A stretch of 64,000 nucleotides of DNA, taken from contig VCJN01003588.1 in assembly GCA_006384855.1 (NCBI GenBank), forward strand, positions 186,001 to 250,000, in the 5' to 3' direction. A program made the position numbers and the translations under genes. Origin of the DNA: Tetraselmis striata (taxonomy: Eukaryota > Chlorophyta > Chlorodendrophyceae > Chlorodendrales > Chlorodendraceae). Shown piece by piece: positions 11,200 through 20,859 of this stretch (positions are counted from its first letter, which is position 1; each line of letters starts with the position of its first letter). Below the pieces are notes generated by a model. It searched no databases and was not told the DNA's origin. It saw nothing but the letters and a program-made list of their open reading frames with translations.

Positions 11200-11880
11200 A
11201 CAAGAGCGGCGGTGGCAGCAAGACTGAACTGGGGCATGCCTGGCGCCTGGCACCCAACAACTGTGACGAGAACGATGAACATCCTTCAAGCAGTCCACGA
11301 CCATCTACCGGCGGTCAGTAACCAAGTGAGCGAGTACGCTGCGCTAGCCAACGTGATCACCTGGCGCGGCCGAGTAATCTTTGATCCGTGGGCGGGACAT
11401 GGCTGCACCGCTGAGGCTTTGCGGCCGTGCGGCGCTACAGTGATCAACAACGACTTCAACCCGATGTACCAAACTGAGATGTGCGAGGACGCGCTGGAGT
11501 CCTGCGTGTACCAGTGCGCTTGCAATGTAACGACGACGATGACGACGAAGACGATGACAACACAGCCGCGGTTGGGGCCCCTTTCGTTGTGGTGACCTCC
11601 CCGTGGTTTCAACTACTTGACCTGGCACTGCCAATCATGGCGTCGTGCGCGGACATCCTTTTCGTGCAAGTGCCAATCTTCTACATCACGCAGGGACCTT
11701 CCCGGCGCATGCAGTGGCTACGGCGTCTAGGCGACTGTGGGCGGCTCCATATTATTGCCGGCGACATGCAGCGTAACCGCACTACGCGCCGATAAACTCT
11801 GTGGTTAGCGACCTTCCGCAACAACGAGCTGCGAGAGCGAGAGCGAGAGCTGAGTGGCGTCACTCCGTGGCGCCAATTCA
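11200..11880 (+). pseudogene. Second SAM methyltransferase domain, amino-MTase-like
   Basis: After an acidic linker the frame reads VIFDPWAGHGCTAEAL (about 11375), a D-P-x-x-G-x-G SAM-binding motif, followed by NNDFNP. The signal then passes to another frame after 11481, where VVVTSPWFQLLDLALPI (about 11590) places S-P-W-F like the catalytic (D/N/S)-P-P-(Y/W/F) motif of N4/N6 amino-methyltransferases, and continues VPIFYITQGPSRRMQWL, GRLHIIAG and RRCIWLATF to about 11860. The target may be adenine or cytosine N4 in DNA, but the substrate is not shown. A homologous decayed copy lies at 51303-52000. One frameshift separates the two motifs here. Confidence 0.55.
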
Positions 11881-11965
11881 CTTCCCCACCGAGGCGTGCG
11901 CTGGCGACCAGCATCACTGAGCGTCAACTGGCGCCCAGCGGCCGCTCACCCTTCTGGCGACCAAC

Positions 11966-11996
11966 CGTGTGTGTGTGTGTGGGGGGGGGGGGGGGA
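11966..11996. repeat. (GT)n followed by poly-G tract before the 3' LTR
   Basis: GT dinucleotides run directly into a long G homopolymer. It lies about 60 bases upstream of the 3' LTR, so it is too distant to be a standard polypurine tract, though a displaced one is possible. Confidence 0.7.
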
Positions 11997-11999
11997 TGG

Positions 12000-12055
12000 G
12001 CCGCCCATTGAGCTGGTGACAACGCCCCACGCGGGAATGCGAGCATGCGACGGCA
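12000..12055 (+). repeat. 56-bp direct repeat, internal copy beside the 3' LTR
   Basis: Identical but for one base (12022) to 13011-13066 on the other side of the 3' LTR. The sequence reads on the minus strand as part of the host element's gag-like ORF (VPSHARIPAWGAV), so element-internal DNA here is a copy of the target. Not a normal gypsy target duplication, which is about 5 bp and lies outside both LTRs. Confidence 0.85.
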
Positions 12056-12057
12056 GC

Positions 12058-13010
12058 TGCCGCAGCATCGGTCATATCCGCGTGCGCATGAAGAACGGGA
12101 CAGCCAAGCCCTTCCGGGTCGGCTAGGGTTACAGCTAGGGTTCCATACCCGGTTGATACCACAGGCAAGGCGCCTGATTGGTTAGGGTTCCCGGTTCTAT
12201 ACCCTGGCCATGGCCTTGAGCGAGGTGCAAGGAGACATACCCGAGATCATAGACCCGCCCAAGCACACCTCGGCGGGACTTCTATGGGAACTCAAATAGT
12301 ACCTCTTATCCGGACCTCTAACAGGGACCCCTAAGGTAGACTACATGCAGAAGTCGAAGTACTGTAGTGCTGCTGGTACAAGGCGCAAGACTCATGGTAG
12401 CCGCAGCCGAGTAGCAGTATAGGACTTAATGAGTACAATTAGACAAGGGCGGTGCGTAATGCGTTTGGTGCGCGGTGCGCGCACGGCGCGCGTGCGATTA
12501 GCACTTAGCGTGACGTGCAGCCGCCTTGCCATGGCCGCGATCGCGTACTTATAGAGGGCCTCCGCCTTGTGGCGGTCCCTCTTCCCCTTGTCTTGCCTGT
12601 GTGTGCCTGTGTTTGCCTATGACAGGCATAGGCAAGAGCCTGTGTACGGGACGGAGACGGTGTAAGAGACGGAGATCGGCTTGAGGAACGAGGGCCCAAG
12701 GTAACCACGGTAGCCTGCGTGCTTGTCGTACGGTCGCACGCGTGCTGCTCGCTGCATCGTGCGCGCGCGCTGCTGCTGGTGCTCTGTCGTCACCATTCGA
12801 CGCGGTACCGACGTAAAGTACTGTAGGAACGGTTGATAGCCGCGACCAGTACTGCATAAAGTACTGCACAGCGTGGCGGTGAGTTGTGGGGTGAGGCTTT
12901 ATTGCCACCGGCATTCACCCCCCTGAGTACGGGCAAGACCAGCAACGCTGGTCTGAACTAAAGCCCTATAGGCGTCTCAGAGGTGCCTATAGCGACTTAG
13001 GCTCGCGTTC
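12058..13010 (+). repeat. 3' LTR of the gypsy element
   Basis: Same length and ends as 1542-2494, with the same TATA-like site and hairpins (for example 12554-12581). About 22 differences from the 5' LTR by eye. Confidence 0.85.
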
Positions 13011-13331
13011 GCCGCCCATTGAGCTGGTGACAGCGCCCCACGCGGGAATGCGAGCATGCGACGGCACTAGTTCTAGCAAGTCGGGGCGCTCTGCGGCTCC
13101 CCCGTTGCTTGTCGGCTGTCCCGCGACGCGCTGCCCGGAACCGGAACCATGTGCCCCTTCTCCATCAACAACGCGCTCACGAGCCGTCAATTGGGCCAAT
13201 GCTGTAGCAAGCTCGCGCAGTAGTGTAGAATGAGCCTTCACGTCTGCGTGTAGCGACTCGAGTGTCGGCTCAACGACGGGTTCTTCTCCATCTGGCATGG
13301 TAACGCACGGACGTACGGATGAGAATATCAC
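13011..13331 (-). pseudogene. gag-like ORF of the tyrosine-recombinase element, N-terminal part
   Basis: From a Met near 13331 (better MPDGEEPVVEPTLESLHAD at about 13298) the minus strand encodes a short helical segment, STLLRELATALAQLTARERV, that looks like a coiled coil, then a Gly/Ser-rich linker and LLELVPSHARIPAWG. The ORF reads into the gypsy LTR and ends there artificially. Its continuation is at 886-1541. The first 56 bases next to the LTR are repeated at 12000-12055. I infer a gag-like function from the position alone. Confidence 0.4.
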
Positions 13332-13826
13332 ACACGGGTGGTGAGCCGGATGTGGTCTTGAACAACCTGGGGTGACCTTGCTCGCAACATGTTACGAGAC
13401 AGTTTAACATCGTTGTGTGTAACGAAGCGAAAACTGGAAAATGGCAGGCTCAGCCGTTATGGCTGCTTTTATGTCTACTCGTGCTGCACCAAAAAGGGCG
13501 CAACGACAGGTGCCTAGTTCCCGTACCACTGAGCAACACTTGTAGCTGAAAATCGGTTAGGTCAGCGGAGGAAGCCCCATAAACTAGTTTAGATCATGAT
13601 ATAACGATTAATATATGCAAGTAGCAGAGTCTCTATACGGTATGTGTACGGACGATAATCGAGATGTAAATATCTAGGGTTCTACACTTGTAAAGTGCTG
13701 GTGTTAAGCCCATATTCGAAAAGCCGCCAGATGTTCATATTAGTCGTAGATCCGACGATGTATTTTATTTCTCTTTCTTACATCAGTGCTTTAACATATG
13801 CGCGCTAAAAGCAGAACTAAAAACAA
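13332..13826. other. Non-coding stretch, AT-richer
   Basis: No coding signal on either strand. It may include the 5' end or promoter of the tyrosine-recombinase element, but I see no terminal repeat. Confidence 0.4.
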
Positions 13827-14287
13827 TTGCGAAAGATTGCCAGCAAAAGATATAAGCCTGAAACCAAGGGTCAAGCAGGGAGCCAAGAACCAAGGAAGAG
13901 CCAAGGGAACCAAGAAGTCGCCAAGTTGCCAAGGAACCTAAAGGTCCAGGGAAACACTAAAAGCCAAGGAACGACCGGGAAACAGAAAGGGACGAATCAG
14001 GAAACCAATGAGGACCACCGCCCAGGGGTAGGCCATCAACCGCGGCGAGTGCGCTTGCAGCCGAGGACCCGGTTCATAGCAACACACGCTGACGAGCGAC
14101 GCGACGCATGCTGCGCAGGAGCACCATCACCTACCGCGCGACCCCGCCAATAACATTGTCTGCATGCGCCATGTTGATGAGCAAGGGGAAACGGCGGCGC
14201 CACGCAGACAAGTATGCGTGTGGCCAGCTTTCGCGAGCTTCACCAAGAAAGCCTCAACGTGCAGGGCCAACGAGCCGAACTCGGAGA
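13827..14287 (-). pseudogene. 3' part of a LINE interrupted by E1
   Basis: Reading the minus strand from 14287 gives EFGSLALHVEAFLVKLAKAG, which joins in frame to the end of the coding sequence at 26941 (FAPFAVS) once E1 and one AGA copy are removed. The joined pattern (F-x-PFA-x-x-FG ... FL-x-x-LA) is typical of the region after RT in many LINE-type ORFs. Further down (13860-14040) the DNA becomes a purine-rich run built from CCAAGGAA-like words; the plus-strand Lys/Gln-rich ORF there looks like a by-product of that composition. Confidence 0.5.
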
Positions 14288-14309
14288 CACTGTGAGAATG
14301 AGATGTGAC
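14288..14309 (+). repeat. Left terminal inverted repeat of E1
   Basis: Starts CACTGTGAGAATGAGATGTG. Pairs with 26919-26940 inverted, with two mismatches. Confidence 0.85.
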
Positions 14310-14973
14310 ATACGGGTGACGAAGCACTACTACTAGCGACTATTATTTATCCGTGAAGGCTGCTGCTGGTGGCGGCATGTCCATCCAGTTAAGTACGAGT
14401 ACATCCGGCGGTCTTGCCGGCGGGCGATAAACCCTTTTTGTAATCATTGTGGTAGTGAGTCGTACTAGCGCGGTGACGCGTTACATGGCACAGACGTATT
14501 AGGTACGAGGTTGTCCGTGCAGTACCGTCCGGGTAGTACGCGATATATTTATTAAGCCGGTACCGGGTATCTAGTACGAACCCGGGCGCAATGACGAATC
14601 GTCCTGTGGATAACTACTATTAGTACATGGGAGCGCGAATCGCGGCCGTACTATTCGGCCAGAGTGGGGAATTTTGTGTACATTATAGCTAGTACTGTTG
14701 AACGGGCCTGCCCGCCGTCCGATCAAAGGTCATCAGACAGGCGGTTTGGCTGCCACGTTTTGCCAAAGAGTGCTCACGTTACATAAATATTTGCGAGGGG
14801 GGGGGGGGGGGGGCAGGCAGCGGTTCGTCGAAGAATGTTTGAATTACATAATTCGCGACAGCTGCCGTCGGGGCATGTGGCGGGGGCGAGGGGGGGGGGA
14901 GGCTTGGGGGCGGGCGTGGTCTCCCCCCCCCCGCCGCCGGGGGAGTGAGGGGAGGGGGGTAAGGGGGCGGGGG

Positions 14974-15651
14974 CTACTGCTTGTTCTTGCGTGCCCGTGG
15001 GACCCTCCGCTTCGACGATCTCGCTGCCTCTGCCTCCGCCTCCGACTCCGCGACCGTCAGTTTCTTGCCTCGGCGCTTCTTCACTGGCCTCTTCCGCTTC
15101 TTGTCATCCGTCAGTGTCTTCACCACCCCGGGAGGCTGTGCCGTCGACGACGCCGCCATGAGCTTCCTTGACTTGGCGTCGGGACGGCCCCTGTGCCCAG
15201 ACGCCCACAACAAGCCACAATCGTTTCGCCTCCAAGCGGCTGAGGATGCGGCCTCCTCGGCCACCACGAGTTGCGCCGCTGGCACTGTGGAAGCCTTGGC
15301 GTTGAGGTGGGCCTTACGGCGCTCCCGGACGAGCCTGCGCGCGGCACAAGTTAGCCACGAGTGGGTCCGTGCTAATGTGGAGGGTGGAGTGTTTTGTTGC
15401 GTGCCCACCTTGTCACGCGTTTCCTCATGTCTTTCTCGTCCTCCTCGATGCCGGCAGCGCGAACACGCGAGACAACAAGGCTCGCCACCCACTTTTGCCC
15501 GGGAGACGAGGTCTGCCATTGCGCTGTGAGCGGTGAAGGGGGGGGGGGGGGCCGAGGTGGAGAAACTAACATCCAGTCCACGACCGCCTTCCGCAGCAGT
15601 CAACGACACATCGGAGGCGAGGAGCATCGCGCAACTACTATTTATATGCAC
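14974..15651 (-). CDS. E1 basic nuclear-type protein, unrecognised
   Basis: A 225-residue minus-strand ORF. Its C-terminal 60 residues are rich in Lys/Arg (KKRKRPVKKRRGKK and SSKRRVPRARKNKQ) around a Glu/Ala repeat, like a bipartite nuclear localisation signal. The middle has Cys/Arg-rich and helical segments (LVRERRKAHLNAKAS). I recognise no catalytic domain. A homologous ORF at 42523-43249 in E2 has a stop where this one has Trp (in SSAAWRRN) and homopolymer length changes, so this copy is the better one. Its closeness to the left end suggests an accessory DNA-binding protein of the transposon; that is inference. Confidence 0.45.
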   Translation of the reverse strand: MHINSSCAMLLASDVSLTAAEGGRGLDVSFSTSAPPPPFTAHSAMADLVSRAKVGGEPCCLACSRCRHRGGRERHEETRDKVGTQQNTPPSTLARTHSWLTCAARRLVRERRKAHLNAKASTVPAAQLVVAEEAASSAAWRRNDCGLLWASGHRGRPDAKSRKLMAASSTAQPPGVVKTLTDDKKRKRPVKKRRGKKLTVAESEAEAEAARSSKRRVPRARKNKQ

Positions 15652-15794
15652 GTATTGTGCTGAAGGGCTAGTCCGTGCGGCATTGTGTCGGTGTAATTTC
15701 GCAATATTGTTGAAGTAGCACGGCGTATTGAATACGTGGTTTCACCGAGTGAATCCGGGATAATATATGCGGTAGGGCGCGCGTATATGTGCGC

Positions 15795-15885
15795 GACGAA
15801 TGTGCGCGGATGTGCGCACCGTTGTGCAGCAGCGTTGTGCGGCGTTGTGCACCGATGTGCACGAAGATGTGCACGACATGGAGCG
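15795..15885. repeat. Subterminal GTTGTGC/GATGTGC repeats of E1, left
   Basis: At least eight copies of a G(T/A)TGTGC word lie here. The same word in inverted form (GCACAACGCCGCACAACG) is clustered at the other end (26605-26700), and equivalents exist in E2 and E3. CACTA elements typically have subterminal repeats bound by their own proteins. Confidence 0.55.
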
Positions 15886-16786
15886 TGTGAGTGTCCGCCG
15901 CTCCACCCAGCGCCGCAAATCCCCGTGCGTGCCCCCCCCCCCCCATTAAACATGCCGCCGTGTCAAACAATGTTAAATCCCCGATCTCCTCGCTGAGGAA
16001 GATGCGACGACGAGGTTGCAAGCCTACCTCGAGCGGTGGCTACAGGATGGTGCACTCGTCGAAACGGGGTCCGCCTAACCGCGTTTAACGACTACCACGC
16101 GCGATTAGTCGCCTGTATATATCGCGCCTAAATTTAGGCGTCACAGTACTTTAAACTTGGCGGTAAGGATGAGTACGGCAGCGGAGCCCTGCATCAAAGT
16201 ACTATAGCGAGTAGCGGGTACTCGGTAGTCACGAGTGCACAAAGTACGACACGAGTACACGAGTCACTGTACTTTACGGGAATCGCCGCCCTTCATATCT
16301 GCTATTAGGCGCGCGCCTCCTCACGAGTACGCGCGGAAGATACCCGCGTGATGACGAGTGATGATGACGAGCAGGCGGGGCAGTAGGGTACTGGTCGATA
16401 CACAACAAAGGCTGCAAAAATGCATTACACGGTAGTCACGGTTGGTTTTGTGATTTGATAAAGGTGAGGTGACAGGCTGGATCAGCGGCCAATGAGCGTC
16501 GAGCTTCGGGGTGTGGTTAAGCGGACATGGGCGCGCCTACTCCTAGCTGGCAAATTTAACGTCAAGGCACCGGACATTTTCGGATTTATGGCGGAGGGGT
16601 CGGCAACTGCATAAAGTATTAGGGAAATACTAGAAATTTAATTACAATGGGTCTACTACCGCCCCCGGCCCGTGCCCGCCCCCCCTGGCCTGCGGCCGGC
16701 TGGCTCCGCTGCCGCCGGCCTCTTCCTGGCGCCGGCACGTATGCCCGCTGTCGGCTCGGGTGCTGACTGCCCCTTATTGCCCGCAG

Positions 16787-17554
16787 CTACTTCTGGGGCA
16801 TGCTATTCATGGCAGCTGCTGCCATCTGCTGCGCCCCGCGGCTAGGGAGCTTGTTTAGATGCCGCCGCGCGCTCCCGTTGCGCTTGCTTCCTCTGGCGTC
16901 CAGCCTGCATCCTCGCAGTAGCGTCCTGAAGCGCCGGGGATCTAGCCGCACGGGGAACATGAGCTCGTCGAGCGAGCGGGGGAGGGGGGCTGTAGCCGGT
17001 AGACAGGTCTTGCACCGGAGCGCCGTTCTGGTCGATTCCGGACTGCGGTAGTGATGAAAGAAAAAACACTTAGTCGCCGACACTCGCTCGGGCAGCGACA
17101 ACGTCAGCAGCTAGCTACACGATGAGCAGGTAAACCGGCCGGCAAGCGCACCTTTGCACTAGGGATGCAAAGAAACCTTGCTGCATGCGTCGGCTTCATC
17201 GATTTAAGCAAGGCAGCTTGCTCCTCCTCCACGGTCAATTAGGGTGGGCAGACGGGCCGTTCAGCTTGACCAGTCAAAAACGCTCGACGTGTCATCGGCG
17301 CTGACTGTCGTGAGGTAGTAGCGCAGGCGCGGGCCGCGCGGGACAGGCGGGGGCTCGCGTGCTCCTCTCGGCAGCATGATATCTTCCCACGACGCGTCAT
17401 CCGTCCCGGCAGCGGCATGGAAGGTGCTGACGGAGGCCATGGTGGCACGGGGGGCGAGCAGGGCGATCTGCTCTTCATGCGAAGCGGTCAGCATAAATAG
17501 GCGAAGAGGAAGTGCCGAAGAGTGAAAGTGCGCGCGCGGCTGGTGGCTCATCAC
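16787..17554 (-). other. Possible exons of an unrecognised N1 gene
   Basis: Two minus ORFs, 17261-17554 (starts MMSHQPRAHFHSS, 97 residues) and 16787-17101 (104 residues), are protein-like but match nothing I know. They could be exons of one gene or chance ORFs in GC-rich DNA. No decisive splice pair is visible. Confidence 0.2.
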
Positions 17555-18325
17555 GTACTTTATATCATTGCATCAGTCTCGAGTAGTAATGGTACCTCGG
17601 TACCCGGGGCGTCACAATAACATAATCAATGACACTACGATGCATCTGCTGTTGTATGTAATGCACAACGCGTTTCACATTAATCTTATTGCTGAACAGA
17701 TTACATGCAAATCAACATACATACCACAAATGACATGAAATTCACAAAAGTACAGATGTGTATAACGGCAAAGACAAATGCAAACTTTTGTGTCAACATC
17801 GGTTGACAATGCTTGCTCGCGACGATACTGCAGTACACCGCGGCATCCATGCGTAACATTGACCCATGTTGTCAGTATCAAAAAAAAATGTTGTGAGTGT
17901 GTCAGGAAAATTAGTGAAGCAGGCATGCGCGCAATATGTGCAAGCATAATGCAGATTGGCCATGTTTCGTAAGATAGTATTGCTTAACATTACATTTGGA
18001 AACCCCAGACCCAACCGACGCCTATATGTATCATGCGCCTGCCATACTACGCAACTGCTCCCGCAACATATGGATATGCTCAATTCACACACGCCACGGT
18101 TGCTACGTATATGCTACTACTGCATGGCATCAACACCGCCATCATCCTCATCGAGGGCGGCGATGTCGTAGGCATGGGAGTGCTTCAAGTAGGAGCACCA
18201 CCCGTGCCGGGCTGCACTATGAGCATCAGCGCAAAGTGCAGGAAAGCAACAACAACATGTAAGATGCTTCAGCAATAATATATCACACAGGTGGCCCATC
18301 ACCTGATCATCTGCCTCGGCACAGC
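17555..18325. other. AT-richer N1 interior without a clear gene
   Basis: Markedly AT-richer than its surroundings, with only short ORFs. I see no structured repeat or RNA gene. Confidence 0.4.
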
Positions 18326-18329
18326 GTCA

Positions 18330-18995
18330 CCGGCGGCCCTTTGCCGCCGCCCCTGCCAGCAGTGCTGCTGGCCTCTGTCCATGTATATGTGACAAGTCTG
18401 CCATGCACAATCCTGGGCGGGAAGACAAAGTCCTGGTGGAAGACAGTGTTGATCGGGCCCTCCCACAGTCCAGTGCTCATAGGCGTTGATAGCACGCATC
18501 TCCAACTGCAAACACAACGGGAGGCGAAGTCATCGCGCTGTTTTTGAGGTGGCGCTCAGCGACAACGAAATAAGGTACCTTGACCTACAAGCTACGGGCA
18601 GCTACGGAGGTATTCTTCGCAGCCTTCATGAACATCGCGGCAGCAAAGGACATCACTCCGTGCATGAATAAGTTGCATGACGGCAATTTCCCGATGGATA
18701 GAACTGCATGGCAACCTTGACGCATTGAGTGCTCAGTGCATGGAGCACTGCAAACATGGAGATCAAGCAGGGCTTCCGCAACGGCAGCAACCAACAGCCC
18801 CAGCACCTGCTCAAGTCCGGCAAGGTGATGCTCTCCAGGACTGGCCAAGTCACGACGCGCAGCACCTTGATCGCGCACCACCGTGACATGCATGGACCAG
18901 CCCATCGTGCACAGCCCCACCTGCCCAAGGCAAAGGCGTGTGCCGTGAAGGCAGAGATGGCAGAGAAAGCGGCGACGAAGCGAAGGAAGATGTGA
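18330..18995 (+). pseudogene. Decayed plus-strand gene of N1
   Basis: Protein-like segments appear in changing frames. These are VHVYVTSLPCTILGGKTKSW near 18380, FFAAFMNIAAAKDITPCMNK near 18620, and GSNQQPQHLLKSGKVMLSRT near 18780, ending in a basic tail (KAEMAEKAATKRRKM) and a TGA at 18993. The basic tail looks like a genuine C-terminus with a nuclear signal. Introns or frameshifts must separate the segments. Function unknown; it converges on a minus-strand gene starting near 20 kb. Confidence 0.35.
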
Positions 18996-19010
18996 ATGCA
19001 TTAATTACAT

Positions 19011-19986
19011 CTAGTGAGCGTGTCCCTTCCCCTTCTCGCCCTTACTGGATTTGCCATAGACAGCTATGTCACATGAGCGGCAGGTGCTCGGCTCACCGCT
19101 GCCCTCAGCCCCCCTCACCGATGCTGAACGCCTCGCCTCCCGCCTCCATCGTTGCTTCGCGCCCCGCCCTCCTCTGCATGAAGTACTTCTTTTCATATGG
19201 CCCGCACTTTACCGCATCCCACCTGTCAATGCTGTCGTAGCTTTCAGAACTGCGCCGATGTGCGGGGCGCTGAATAGTCGCCTTCGCTGGTGTTGTCTGA
19301 GATACCCGCTCACTCTCGCTCCATGCGCTCCTGCCACTCCGTAGCGCGCAACTTCCGAGCGCGCTCACCCAACTCACGCGCACGCTCTGAGCGCACAGTT
19401 CGGAGCGCCTACTGTTCCAGCTTGTCTGCCTCGCTCTTGCCCGGCAGCGCCTCCCACCGGAATACATAGCCACCCGTCTCTATGGGAAGCGGTGGCGGGA
19501 TTGGTGCGCTGAATCCTAGCCCATCACATCGCGCAGAGCATCGCTATCGTCCATCGGGTCCATAAAATGCGCCTCGCACAGCGCATGCAGCTCGCGCATT
19601 GCGTATACTTTGGGATCATCGAAGGCAGTGAGGAAGGGCCACGCCTTTGGATCACTTGGGCCCACTGAGTAGCCAGTTGGCAGCTCCATGTGGTGGCCGT
19701 GGCCGTTCATGCGGTCGTACATCGCCTCGGTCACCGCCGAGACCAACGCCTCCTCGCGTACCACTGGTAGGCCATCTATTGTGGTGGACTTGCCACACTT
19801 CCGGCAGAATTCGGAGGCGGCGGGCTGGTGGCCGAAACGGCCAGAACGCACCGAGCGCAGTTCTCGCGTCGCGCCATATCGTTGGGGCGCTGCGTCGGCG
19901 CGAAGGGTTTTCAGCCTCCAACCCGCTGTAGCATCAACGGACGATGCGAGAGAACAACGGAGGAACTCAAAAATCCGCCACGGCAA
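19011..19986 (-). pseudogene. Decayed minus-strand gene of N1
   Basis: The first 156-residue ORF (19986-19516) contains FCRKCGKSTTIDGLPVVREE, GYSVGPSDPKAWPFLTAFDD and MRELHALCEAHFMDPMDDSD. It has the compositional balance of real protein. Below 19516 a different frame continues with IETGGYVFRWEALPGKSEAD and ERARELGERARKLRATEWQE, a coiled-coil-like stretch. Together they suggest one gene broken by a frameshift near 19.5 kb. No family is recognised. An upstream open segment (ISLEGGEAEVVAVADF near 20000) may belong to it. Confidence 0.4.
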
Positions 19987-20356
19987 CGACCTCAGCTTCC
20001 CCTCCCTCTAGCGATATCGGGTGCGTGTCGGGTGGGATCGGTGCCGAGATGTCTCCGATTATGTTTGGCGTGGGTGGGCTGCAGTGAGTGAGTGGGGCAA
20101 AAAGGGCGGCGTCCGTACCTGATGCGGCCGAGTGCACAGCCGATGTTGACCACTGTGGGCACCACCTGCCCGACAACCGCCAGTAATGTGTACCCATGGG
20201 GTAAGGTTTGCGCTCCGGGGGGCGTGATGCGCAGTAGCCGCGCGCACTGGGGGCAAGCGCGCTATGTGCAGCTCGGGGTGGGTGAGGAAGTTTGCTGTGT
20301 GATGGACGCGGTGCGCGCGGCCCGCATAAAGGATTCTATTATAGTACAGCATTACT

Positions 20357-20478
20357 AGCGCAGTGTGCAGTGTGCGACAGTGTGCGCCGCAGTGTGCAAC
20401 AGTGTGCAGTGTGCAGTGTGCGACAGTGTGCGCTGCAGTGCGCAGTGTGCAGCAGTGTGCAGTGTGCGACAGCAGTGC
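20357..20478. repeat. CAGTGTG simple repeat in N1
   Basis: Irregular array of CAGTGTGC and CGACAGTGTG words. Just downstream, a 25-bp unit (GTGTGAATTACAAAAAGGGC...) is repeated at 20511 and 20601 with a short GGTACT run between them. Confidence 0.7.
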
Positions 20479-20859
20479 ATAATTAGTTCATGCACGATAT
20501 CCCGGTACTGGTGTGAATTACAAAAAGGGCAGTTCCCCAGAATTAGAAAATCAACACAGCAAGCCGCCTAAAAGCGGCCTGGTACTGGTACTGGTACTGG
20601 TGTGAATTACAAAAAGGGCAGTTCCGGTACTGGTACGCCGTCATATCACGTACCATTTGCGTACGGGTATGGCAGTCATGGCGGCGCGGGTACTCGCGAC
20701 CACCGCCGAGATAAGCTGACTGAAAGAGGATATAGGCGCGGTAAGGCGCGGTAAGGCGCGGGGTGATACGGAATATAGTAATCGTACAGTAAAATTGAGT
20801 ACGGATACAGTACAAGTACCGTGTTAGTCGCGGTTAGGCGGACCCCGTTTCGACGAGTG

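Larger units (their letters stand above)
1542..13010 (+). mobile_element. Ty3/gypsy LTR retrotransposon carrying two methyltransferase domains
   Basis: Two direct repeats of 953 bp (1542-2494, 12058-13010) flank a plus-strand coding region. Order of domains: gag with CCHC knuckles, protease-like region, C5 DNA methyltransferase, RT, RNase H, integrase, PHD finger, second SAM methyltransferase. RT before integrase places it in Ty3/gypsy. The LTRs differ at roughly two dozen positions by eye, so this is not a fresh insertion, and pol has two in-frame stops and several frameshifts. The target was a minus-strand tyrosine-recombinase element. A possible 5-bp target duplication is GCCGC (1543-1547 and 13011-13015), which would move the LTR start to 1548; LTR edges are therefore uncertain by a few bases. 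Confidence 0.9.
16053..20859. mobile_element. N1: CACTA-type element nested in E1
   Basis: Perfect 31-bp inverted ends starting CACTCGTCGAAACGGGGTCC (16053-16083 and 20829-20859), flanked by TG on both sides (16051-16052, 20860-20861). Removing N1 and one TG joins an E1 reading frame (LERWLQD to TFDPVHLELW), supporting the 2-bp duplication. The right end is nearly identical to the left end of N2 (33684 onward), so N1 and N2 belong to one family. N1 has no recognisable transposase; it holds two convergent decayed genes and simple repeats, so it was probably mobilised by an N2-type transposase. Confidence 0.85.
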
